From the NCBI RefSeq assembly GCF_037975245.1, contig NC_092577.1:13195513-13259512 (forward strand): a stretch of 64,000 nt of DNA, read 5' to 3'. This document shows, piece by piece, positions 1 through 11,500 of this stretch; the first letter of the stretch is position 1, and each line of letters opens with the position of its first letter. This DNA comes from Apostichopus japonicus (Eukaryota; Echinodermata; Holothuroidea; Aspidochirotida; Stichopodidae). The notes under the pieces are model-generated. The model made no database searches, had not been told where the DNA came from, and saw only the letters and a program-made list of their open reading frames with translations. The translations under genes and the position numbers were made by a program.

Positions 1-419
1 TTTTGGTAATATCTGGTTTATCACTCGCTTTAGGAGACAAAGGTGAAAGTTGATTGTAACAATAGACAAGAACATCTCCTTTTCCAATGAAAGAAATTTC
101 GCAAAAGAGGAGATAAATGGGCTCGGAACAAATGCTTTACTTTAAAGGTAATTCATTTAGCACATCGGGCAGAAAAGAAAGAAGAACTTTCTTTTCGTCA
201 CAAATGAGATAAACATTGAGAAGGAATTGCACTGAGTGTTATGACGTATAAATCTATATCTTTATCATATTATGGCCCTTTTGTTTTAAATTGAAATTGA
301 TTTTAATATTGAAAAATATTTATTTCCACTTCAACATAACATACACAAAGTGAACATATAACATTTGAATATACAATACAAATACATTCCATAGGAATTA
401 AACAATTGATATATACAAA
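1..419. other. AT-rich flank, nothing recognised
   Basis: No open frame or repeat structure is recognisable here. It lies beyond the 3' end of the LINE relic that follows and downstream of the receptor kinase gene. Confidence 0.4.
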
Positions 420-1320
420 TGATGTGAAGTGGGGGAGACCTGGCAGAAGCAGAGCTTATAAAGGCCAGGCCACCAAAAAAAAAAACACCTCTCCACCAAA
501 ATGCACCTAAACATAGGAAAAGAAACTAGAAACTTTACACGTGCTTATTTAATAAAGACCGTTTTTAGTTGTTTTTTAAAATGTAAAAGTGATTTTGAAC
601 TATTGACCTGGGTATCTAGGGTGTTTTAAAACCTAGGACCAGTATATCTAACAGTTAGTTTTGAAGTTGCAGAAAAGGTAGGTTCACGAAATAAATTTGA
701 CTGTTGTCTGGTAGTATGGTCATGAATTGTATTAGTAGGAGTGTAAAAAGATGAAAACTTTGTTGGAAGCAAGCATTCCCACCACTTGAACATAAAAATA
801 CCCAACTGATAATGATAAATGTCAAAATTTGTCAGTAACTTAAGCTCACTAAATAAATGGGAGGTATGATCACGATAAGATGCATTACAGACTATTCTTA
901 CAGCTCCTTTTTGTAGGAGAAAGAGGGAGTTTACTTTATTGGGAGAAGAGTTTGCCCAGGATATAGCACAATAATGAAGATGAGGAATTATTAAATTTTA
1001 TAAATAGAGAGTAGAATATTATTTGGAATAAATGATTTAATTTTATACATGACACCTACAATTCTAGCAACATAAGTTTGTACTTTATGAATATGTGGCT
1101 TCCAATTCATATGATTATCAATTAACACACCAAGGAATTTAGTAGTGCTAACATTACAAATCAGCTGATTATCAATCTTTATATTTATATCACAGACCGC
1201 TTATTGGTAAGGACGAAAAATCATAAAGTTTGTTTTATCAATGTTTAAAGATAATTTATTAGCCCGAAACCAAACAGATACTTTAACCAGTTCCAGTCGG
1301 AATATGACATTAACAAGAGA
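420..1320 (-). mobile_element. LINE reverse-transcriptase C-terminal relic (CR1/Jockey-like)
   Basis: Conceptual translation of the minus strand, with several stops and frame changes, gives typical non-LTR retrotransposon blocks. In order they are ANKLSLNIDKTNFMIF, KFLGVLIDNHMNWKPHIHK, an AISWANSSP-like block, then QKGAVRIVCNASYRDHTS and SELKLLTNFDIYHYQLG, ending at a stop near 545 after LKTVFIK. These are the thumb and C-terminal regions that follow the YADD box. The catalytic part is missing, so the copy is 5'-truncated and dead. Base 420 to about 540 is probably its 3' tail. It lies downstream of the receptor kinase gene on the same strand. Clade assignment is tentative. Confidence 0.75.
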
Positions 1321-1567
1321 ATTAAGTTACACAGATGAATTGCCATCAGCAAAGAACTTAAATAATAATTTATTTACATAAAATGATGAAAGTACTTTGT
1401 ATCAAAATTTGAGAGATGACCCTTGAAAAATGTGCTCATCAACTAAAGGTTCTTACGTCACACAGAAGACCACCAGTTGCGTTTGTCAGCTGCATCTTGG
1501 TGGGAGGCAGTCTCGATCCCCTTCTTGGATGTTGCCTTCAACAACCTCACGACCATACTCCCTCCTA

Positions 1568-1582
1568 TTTATTAATTTTATT
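1568..1582 (-). promoter_or_regulatory. candidate polyadenylation signals for the receptor kinase gene
   Basis: Two AATAAA hexamers on the minus strand (1577-1582 and 1568-1573) lie about 205-220 bases downstream of the kinase stop codon. They are plausible poly(A) signals, but the hexamer is common in AT-rich DNA. Confidence 0.3.
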
Positions 1583-1612
1583 AATAATGTACAGGATATT
1601 TTACAGGATACA

Positions 1613-1613
1613 C

Positions 1614-1660
<47 letters not shown>

Positions 1661-1684
1661 ACATACATACATACACACACACAT
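1613..1684. repeat. TA then CA microsatellite
   Basis: A run of alternating T and A is followed by an ACATAC/ACACAC tract. Short open frames crossing it are artefacts. Confidence 0.9.
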
Positions 1685-1787
1685 CTACATACATAAATTC
1701 ATAACACCTTCTATACTCTTAAAAATGTGTATAATTACCATCACCTGCTTCTGAAGGTCGGAAAAGTATTTAAAAACTTAAACATGT

Positions 1788-2000
1788 TCAAATCTGTCCC
1801 ATACTCTCATCTGTTTTGTCTTCTCTGGATTGAAGATAACGTCCCTCTTCGTCTTCTTGAAGAACAGCCAGCAGTTCAGTTACATCCACCTCTCCTCCAT
1901 CCTCATTGATGGGATGTAGCTCCCGAGGCTGTCTTAGCTGAGGATTGGTACTTCCGGAGGAAGTTAACATCCGTCCTTGTAAGTTTTCTCCATCAGGTTC
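1788..2000 (-). CDS. receptor kinase exon 13: C-terminal tail and stop
   Basis: Enters in phase 0 after acceptor TTGCAAAG and runs 70 codons from EPDGENLQGR to ESMGQI, then TGA at 1790-1788. It is acidic and polar with one tyrosine (GRYLQS), so it is short and poor in SH2-docking tyrosines for a receptor kinase tail. Confidence 0.85.
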   Translation of the reverse strand, partial: EPDGENLQGRMLTSSGSTNPQLRQPRELHPINEDGGEVDVTELLAVLQEDEEGRYLQSREDKTDESMGQI

Positions 2001-2509
2001 CTTTGCAACAAAATTATTAAACGTACATTGTAATAGTATAGTATCCAATGGAGACTTGACAAGGGATGGTAAGTTCAGTAAAGTCTCAGTGAGATTCCGG
2101 AAAAGCATACAATTTTGTAACAAATAAATCAATCAATTAAAAAGAATCAAGGAATGTCCCCTTTCGTGAAACTATAGTGATGCACAAATGTTGCAACAAG
2201 ACTTAAGAAAACTTACAGCCATCTCGTCATCCACTGAAAACTGAATGTAATCACATCTTTTGGCCAACAATTCCCCAAGTTCTTCAGAAAGGTCGACGAA
2301 TTTTGGTCTGTCCGCTGGGTCCTCTTGCCAACATTTGAGCATCAACTGATAGCTAAAAACAGTAAGAAAATCAACAAACAGGTCGATATCACCCACCAAA
2401 TATGTTGTTTATTGTAAATTTTGTATTAAGTAGTTTCTTTTCATAATACAAGTACAAGTAATTAATAAAATTAGTAAATAATAATACAAGTACACACACA
2501 TATACACAC

Positions 2510-2556
<47 letters not shown>

Positions 2557-5500
2557 CAGACTGACAATGACTCTGAACATTGAAGGAAACTACTGTTTGG
2601 AAGTTTTGAATGTCTGCACTTGTGTTGATTGAAAACTTCTTCAGATCACACAGAACTATACTCACATGTCATCTGGACAATGCTCCGCTTTCTCCATACG
2701 ATAGCCTTCTCGTAACTTATTCACCAGAAATCGCAGTGCCATGCCAGGATATGGCGATCCACCCAATGTAAATATTTCATGTAATACAACGCCGAATGAC
2801 CACCTAAGAAGTAAAATGAGACAGAATACTAGCACGTCGTTCTTATATTTCTTTCGCCAGATTGAACGTCAAGTTACCTTTATGAAACAGTACCTTATTG
2901 ACCACATCTATACGCAAATTTTCCCAAAAATTTCTTTTTATTCAAGAATATCTATATTTTTGCACCCTATGGTACATTTTTTATCGAAAATAATAATGTC
3001 ACTCCCTGTGTTGTATGTTAAGCACAAGACCCAATATTTTCCCTTGATCGAAATTTACAGAAAAGACGTAGAAAATAACTCAAGCAATACATGTTGTAAA
3101 GATTAAAGCTGCCATTCAAATCGACATATTGAATGACATGATTACTGTAAAATACATATACAATTCAAAGAGTAAAGAAAATTAATTTCAAATCAATTTC
3201 TCATATTATTGTACAGAAGAAAAAATAACACACAGTACAGTATGAAATAGCATAATATGACGTTCACTTAAAACAGAAGTATTGCCAACTGGTTAGTGTC
3301 CATAAAAAACTTCAATTCAACAAAGGTATTGATAGATTATAGACGAGAAAGATATAGGGGAGAAATAAACTAAAGGGTGGGAGAGAAATGGGAAAGAGAA
3401 ATAAGAGGAGATAGATATAGAGATGATCGACCAACCCATTAAACAAGAAAGATCAGATTAACAGATGATGGCAGGGGTTTAAGTGTCAATTCTGTTCAGA
3501 TTTAGCTTGAAAAAAAAAACATGAAAAGAAACATATAGAGAAAGAAAAAGGTTTTAGTTTCTAGTGGTACTATGACGTCATCTCAAGTTTACCAAATTAC
3601 AACTCCTCTGTGATATCTCCCTAACGAAACAAGATTTCTGTCAGCTGTTTGGGGAAAGATGTTTTTCACAAAGATCTCTCTCACATAAGCAAAACAATGA
3701 CGGTTGTTGTGTTTGTGTCTTTTATTAATTTTACCAAAATACCAAATGTTCAGATTATCGTGTACACTAGCGGCAAAGAAATTGCTGTCTGAAATTAATT
3801 TTGCGTCACGATTTATTGTAAATTTTCCTGGATCTTTAATATATAAACCACCAATATACGTATATACTACCCAAACAATTTCTTAGACCGGAGCAATAAA
3901 CTAAACTGTGAAGTAATCAAGCGAAAGGTATACATTGCGATACTTACACATCGCTTTTCGAAGAACATATCCCACTGAAAATAGTTTCTAGGCTACACCA
4001 TTTAACAGGTATTTTCTTGTCTGCAGTTTCCTGCCTCCTATATCCTCTCGTGTAGATGTCATCGGACATGCCAAAGTCAGATATTTTAACTTTTAAACCA
4101 TCACCGACTAGCACATTTCGAGCTGCAAGGTCTCCATGATAACGTTTTGCATTTTCCATGTAGGCCTTTCGATAAAAAATAAAGTATTTTTTAATATATA
4201 TGTTGTGTTTGATTTATGGATCTTACAAAGTCAGCCTATACAGTTCTTGGAACGTTCACGGTTTCAGATCTCGGCACTCTCTCGAACAGGGACACTGAAA
4301 CAATAGCTACGCCACTGATAAAGTAAATATTTGCAAAGTTGAAGACTTTTGAAGTTTAACCAATTTGTAGACGACATATGTAGTCAACGGGATTAAAAGA
4401 CCGAAGTGTGTATCTGGCTGGGGCTGAATATATTAACTTTAACCCTTGAAATGATTATATTGGACCATTTATACACTTACGAACTCACAGGCTCATTTCT
4501 AGCTGTGGCGAGAATCACCAATTTATATAATAACCAATGCTGATTGTGATGCAGACATCGCATCCTAACATTCAATGTTATATGGTTAGGCCTACTATAA
4601 CATCAAGGGTGTTTGAAAGCTCACCATTCCATTTGTGATATCGCGAGCCACACTGATCTGTTTTTCTTCCCCTAAAGAGTATATCGGATCGATGGCTGAA
4701 CTGCCTTCCTGGTGAAAGAATAAGGTGAGGTGAAGATAGTAGTGAGATGAAGTCCAATATGTTTATTGATCAAACAACGTAACATTCGTACCTTTATAAA
4801 CACAGCGTATTTCTAGCAATGCATATCTGAAGCTTGTATTCAGGGGACGGATCCAGGATTTAAAAAAAGAGGGTGTGTGGCCGTGTGGTCGTTGATGCCG
4901 ATTCCCACGTGACCCACGAGCGTGAAGGATTCCTTTAAGGCTAAATTAAATCTTTAATTAGATCGACACGCACGATTGTGCTTATAACTACCTTTAATAT
5001 TATGTTTGGGTCGAACGGGGGGGGGGGGGGTTGGAACGGTTGGGTTTGGTAAACCTCCGCACATGGTAACCGCAACATTTAAAAAGGGAATATATACCGT
5101 CAACGGTACACAAAGTATAAATTAAATAAACTCAAATATATCTTTCACGTAATCAATGGTTTACTTTTAGCCAATTAAGATTGGTTCTATAAATTATCAG
5201 ATAAAATCGCATACATATACGTTACAGAGTAGTTCCATATTATCGCATACAGCTTACAGCTCTAGATGCGTAATTCATTACTGCCATATCATTGCATTCC
5301 CATAAAACGTTGCTTTTGTGTGGTAGGAAGAGTAACAAGTGGCATATATAGTCTTTACCTCTCGGCACTTCCTCAAGAAGTTGAGTAAATCTCCAAATTG
5401 CATATATTCAGTGATCAGGTAAAAAGGTTCTCTCCTTGAACAGCAGGCAACAAGGGACATGATATTTCTGTGTTCTCCAAGTGAGGAGAGTAACTTCATT

Positions 5501-8500
5501 TCATCTAAGAGGTCTTCATTAGCCTCGGCGAAAGCGCCGACTGTGAAGAAGTGTAAAATAAAAACGTACTATAAACGAATGCAATTACAACATCTTTGGA
5601 CATGAAATGCAAAATACAGGGAATATTCTTTCCATTCTTTCAAACATAGTTCGACATGGTTCTAAATCGAATTGTATCCCAAAGGGATACATTGTGACGG
5701 AAGCAAAGTAAAGAGCTATTTATATGATCAGCAATCCCATATGAATAAAGCCTGTGAATTTCCAGGATATCAATTGGAGAATAATTTCCTCCGAGAAATA
5801 ATGTAATGTTAATTCATAAATAGAAAACTAATTTGGTCAAATTATCAACACATTTGTCAGAGCAGAGAATGTTTGAGACGAACAGCACGATCTGACAGTG
5901 GCCTAGCAGGAAACAACAGGGCAATTATAGCAGTTATAGAAATTCGTCCTCAAGGAGATTCAACATTCACACGATCCCAGCCATGGTTTGGGCTTTAAGT
6001 GAGAGATTACGAATACCAGGTACTTCTATACTCCTGAATATGACATGCACTCTCAGGCCCTACAGACAACACAGGGTCCCAACGGGCGTCTCCAGCGAGA
6101 TGGGTGGTTACTTTTTCAGTCATTGTCACCGTGCACCCCCCCCCCCCTCCCCCCGAATTGGTGACGCCGTGGCCACTGATTTCTTGGCTACCTCAAAACT
6201 CACATAAGAGCTGTAGTACGGCATCGAACACGAGGACTCGAACTCTTGTCTTTGATATGTCTCGCACTGGAGACCGAATCCACACAAGTCCGCAAGTATT
6301 TATTTCTTTTCTTTGAAAATGCTAACTATTTATTTGCTTACGTCTGTTAAGACATCCTTTTCTTGGGCGGAAGATCAAATGACTGAATGATTATGAAGCC
6401 TCTGTAGCTGTGTAATAATATGTGACACTAACATAACATATCAATATGAAAGAACATAACAAGCTGCTGGAAATCTCTGTTCTAATCTATCTCTGTTTCA
6501 GAACTACTAAATATACGTTATACGAGAAATGCAAAATACCTTTTGTGGTTTTTACAGCGACAGCCATATTGTCAGGATAACCAATGAGTCCAGTGATAAC
6601 GCCCTTATACACAACACCGAATTCACCTTTTCCGAGTTCTTCTTTTAGGGTGACTTGACAGAGGTTTATCTCCTTGGATTTTAGTAGAGGTTCCACATCC
6701 CTGTAAATATCATAGTCTTCCTAACATAATTGTTACGGAACAAACGATACACATGGCATATTGTTGAAAAAGGAGTGACTGTTCAAGCGGCTCTACCTTC
6801 TTATCCATAGTCATTCACGGATGCCTTTCAAAATGGATGCAGCAACAATTTTTTTTTGACGGGCACGCAAAATTAACTAATAGATGGAAAATGGCTTCCA
6901 CGGATTTACAAATATATGTTTTTGTTTTACCGGTCATAGAACGAATTCTTCTACAAGGGCACGGAAATGTGTCTTCTGCAAGAACACAGAACACGAGTGG
7001 CACGGGAATAAGTCTTTTAAAAGGCACGGAGCAAAATGAACCAAATTTGACTTCATGATTACGGAAGAACATTTTATCTGTCCACCTATATATGAAGAAT
7101 TTTGCAACTTAATAATGACTAAGAATGAAAAAGACAGAAGTGAAAAGAGCATACCCAACTGGATACGAACAGTCTGGTAAAGTCTCCTTCTTTTAACGAG
7201 AAAAAAGAGTATCAGACTCAACAGTAAGACCAGAATGACTGTAAGACAGACAACCAGGAGGAGACTGTTTGGTGCAACTGCAACTGTAGCTATGAATAAT
7301 ATATAATGGTACTCAGTAAACCGGAAATTGTTAGTATGTGTTGAAAGAGATTATAAACATAACCTGTGAGTAGTATATATCGTGCTACTTCACTCCCCCC
7401 CCCCCAGGGAGCCGCAGGCACCCGTTTTTAGGGGGCCGTCTCCCGTTTCTCGGGAGCCGTTTCAGGAGCCTTCGTTTTCCGAGATCGTCATCGATGTTGT
7501 CATCGTTTATTTAAGTTATGCGTAAAACAAGTCGTAACATGTTCATCATTTAATTTAAGAAACGGACAAAACGCGTTGTAACGCGAATAGATAATATGAT
7601 GTCAACGTTTTCTTGGGAATGCGCCAATAATGAGGATGAAATGATTCAGGACGGTATCCATTTGATTTCGCATCAATATGAAGGAGGAGCGAGGTGTTTC
7701 AAATCAAGCACACTACTAGCTGGTTACCATGGACGACAAAGAAACATTTCCAGAAATCTCAGACGAATTGAACAACGCCGGCTGGCGTACGTACGTGGCA
7801 GAAAGATAAACCCTAGTTTGTGAACCAAGAAACGAATCAGCGCATCGACGAATTCCCGAAGCTTTCGAAAGACATTTCAGGTTCATCACCAAACTTGACG
7901 CTTTTTGAGAATTGTATCGTAGATTACTTCATTGATTTGGTAGAAGTTCGCCCCAATTTTTGTAACGAAACAAAGCAGAGTGAACGGCAACATGCAGCAG
8001 TAACTGCACAGTCATCGCCCGTCGAGAAAGGAGAAGCGCTGGATTAACCATGTCAGTAACATACTGAGGAATCTATGACCCGATTCTCGTTGGGAGGTAA
8101 GCGTCACGTTGTCTTAAAATGTTATCGAGGTTTACCGTATGTTAACATCAGGGAATATTTTCGCAGGGAAACGAAATATAGACTCTTTCCCGGAAAGCGA
8201 GGTATTAATTTGAAAGTGGAGGAATGGAATAAACTGTACGAACAAAACGCGCCGCAGTGTACAAGTTAACTTAATGACTGAATACATTCGTGTTTTTTTG
8301 TCGATCACATCATAACGGTGAAAGCAAAACGTTGGATACTGTCAGGGGACTTGTAGCCTGCATATTTGCCTCCATGATGGACGGAGTCGCCTACGGGTAT
8401 TTGAAACAAAACTGCGAGGGTTGCGACATGGAGTGGCCTTCTCAGCTCAATCACCGTTGACCGATATGTACTTCAACGATTTGCAGCATTTGGTGAGAGA

Positions 8501-11500
8501 CGAATGGATCATTGACGCCAAGAGAGAATCCCTGCTAAAGACAGTAGAAAATTCCTACCGTCCGATCGATTATGTTACAACTATGAATGAACTGGTCGCA
8601 ATCACCAGAACTCGTGATAGAGGCAATCGAAAAGACGAACGTAAACGAAATCATCCGTGGACACCAAATGCTGCAAGTCGTTGAAGTACATATCGGTCAA
8701 CGGTGATCGAATTGAGAAAGCCACTCCATGTCGCAACCCTTTTTGTTTTGTTTCAAATATCCATAGGCTACTCTGTCCATCATGAACCTGAAATATTTTT
8801 GGAAAGCTTCGGGAATTCGTCAATGCGCTGATTCGTTTTTTGATACCGGTACACAAACTATGGTTTATCTTTCTGCCACGTACGTACGCCATCTCGTCTG
8901 AGATTTCTTGAAATGTTTGTTTGTCGTCCATGATAACCAGCTAGTAGTGTGCTTGATTTGAACAACTCGCTTTTTCTTTATATTGATGCGAAAACAAATG
9001 AATACCGTTCTGTAGCAAATCCCAACATAACGATGACATCATATCATGTCATCATATCAGGGCATAATATAGTCGCGTTACAACTCGTTTTATGCGTTTC
9101 TTAAATTAGATGATGAACATGTTACAACTTGTTTACGAATTACTTAAATAAAACGATCACAACATCGTTGACGACCTCGGAAAACAAAGGCTCCCGAAAC
9201 GGCTCCCGAAAAATAGGAGACAGCCTCGGAAAAACGGGTGCTTCCGGCCTTCAGAGGGGGATCTCCCGAAACGGCTTCCGAAAAACATTTCAAAAAACGA
9301 AGGCTCCCGAAACGGCTCCTGAAAAACGTGAGAGGCCCCGAAAACGGGTGCCTGTGGCTCCATGGGGGCGGGGGGGGGGGGGAGGGGGTGGATAAGTAGC
9401 ACGATACTACTCCTGTGATAGTTAAAATATGGTAATCTTAAACATATGAAATTTTTAGGACGACCTTCAATGGGATGCGCAAGAATTTAGGCCAACGTGG
9501 CTCCCCAACCACGCTTAAGAATGAGCAGAGGGTGCTGCGATATCTGTCCTATCGTGCTACGCGAAACTCGACAAGTTGCAATCTATGAGTAAAGATTATA
9601 ACGAACGGTACCGTGAGTTGATCACCTGTATCTACAATGTTCTTTCGTAAAAAACGAGGAAGAAGAGTTCTTTCGAAACATATTTGTGAACTTCAAAGTT
9701 TTAAGTCAAGGCTACTATTTAACGCAGCGAAACTGCACAAGTAGAACTAGTCGTTCACCCAGCGTGCCAGTATACAAGTTCATTTGGCACGTTCGCAGCT
9801 CGTGAGTGCTTTCACACGATCGCGTTACTGTAAACCAGAGACCAAAAACAATACAGATCTCGCACATTAGGACCGACATGAAAGATCGGTCTGTCAAATT
9901 AGCAGTATTAGCGCGCTTAGTTGGTTATTGGCTAAACGAATGGACAGCCAGTCGGAAAATCTTACAGATCTCGATATGCCTTTCAAGGATCATTGCTACT
10001 TCATTTGTTATGCATGTACCATTTCTCTAAAACAGTCTTACAGAATAAATACTGTGAATTTGAACTATTTTACTTGGCAGCATTGTCACGTCTCTAATTG
10101 AAGACCTTCGCAGATATCCAAGGGGGTGAGGGAACAGTAATCTATGTCGAAATCTGCTTTCCTTAACGTGTTGATCTATGCAGATGACATTGTGAATATT
10201 CATCCAATTCTATATAATAAGGATATAGAGAGGATAAAAAGGGGCGAAAAATACTACGGCACCTGCCAGCGTCACTCTTACCTCAAACTTTTCCAGCTAG
10301 GCCACTTCTGGTCCATTATGTAGTTATTGCATAGTGTGTGTGTTGTACCCCTATAACATTATACTACTTAAAGTTCCAGTTCCTACATATCTACGTTGAC
10401 AGTTGCACATTTTCATTTGTTTATGTCATTTAGTTACCGGACTTAATTATATTTCTTTTACATGTGTTCAAGTTGCTAAGTTGTGTATTATGGATGGATG
10501 TATGCAACCTTTCAGTTCACGTGCTTTCTCGTAATGTGCCATGCCATGGACTTAGTGCAGACATACATACGCACACACAAAATGGCCGCTCATTACCAAG
10601 CCCACCGTCTTTAGTGTCATTTTTCTAAATAAATAAATTTCGCTACTGCTAGGGTTTTTCCCTGTTTTTACCAACAAAAAAACACTTTGTGGTTGATGTT
10701 TCATTATTTCTCTATTTCTTTATTCGAGTTTACTACCCATTCACAGCATCAGGAAATGTACATATACATGTGAGAGGGCGTTATGAAAATGGTACAAGTA
10801 CACCTGGCTAACTTCAGTACTACATGAACATACTCTCAATAAAGTAGCTCACCCTCTGTACAATAGCCCAGTTCCATACAGTCCTCTGTTTGTCTGGATA
10901 GTGTAGTTATCACGTCAAGATCAACATCATAAGTCGTGTTTGCAGTTTCTGTGTTTCGAAATCTCACACAAAAATACTGGAAATCATTGCAACTTCCACC
11001 GGAGAGATCTATTTCGTAATGCAGTCTTTCCCATGCCATCCAAGGTGGGTCATTTTTACGTTGGTCATACCCTTTTGAAGAGTCCTTTTCTGAGAATACT
11101 GTTTCCTTGATTTGATTTTTCCCGCCATCTATTCTGGAAGTTACCCAAGCCGTTAATTCCCAAAGATTTGTGCCCAGAATAAATCTTGATGTCTTTTTTC
11201 GATCGACGGTTATATTTAATCCAAATGTTACATTCAATTTTTGCGTTCCAGCAGTGAAATTTTGGTCACTTATGTAGATGATGCTGGTACTCTCTGGGTA
11301 CAAACCTGGTAAAGTAAGAAAGCAAATGATCGTAAAACATGCGTAATACGCTATCGTTGACAGGTTATAGAAAGCCTTTGACATCCAACACACCAGTAGA
11401 TTAACTGTTGCCGAATGGTTAAATTTGATAGGTCTGTGACACGAAGGTTCTGGTATCATATCATATTATTATTATTATTATTATAGTTGTTTTTATTATT

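Larger units (their letters stand above)
7369..9411. mobile_element. 2-kb foldback transposon carrying a PC4 domain
   Basis: The two ends are inverted copies. Both begin near GTAGTAT...CGTGCTACTT, then a C-run, then a CAGGCACCCGTTTT block with repeated GGGAGCCGTTTC motifs. Homology of the arms continues inward for hundreds of bases, so the element is two head-to-head copies. The right arm (about 8690-9411) lacks the part of the left arm that holds the PC4 open frame. A CCTGTG target duplication flanks it. It sits in receptor kinase intron 5. No transposase was recognised, so it is probably non-autonomous. The superfamily is unknown to me. Confidence 0.75.

Noticed and set aside
1416-1696. Overlapping short frames ending in Tyr-Ile repeats (also 2389-2665 and 18107-18403)
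   Set aside because: The tails are TA microsatellites and there is no domain.
6815-7221. Possible extra juxtamembrane exon ending AAGAAG before GTAGAG, and one at about 6940-6985
   Set aside because: In the phases required these hit stops or leave the wrong phase. The extended acceptor of exon 7 joins the membrane exon directly.
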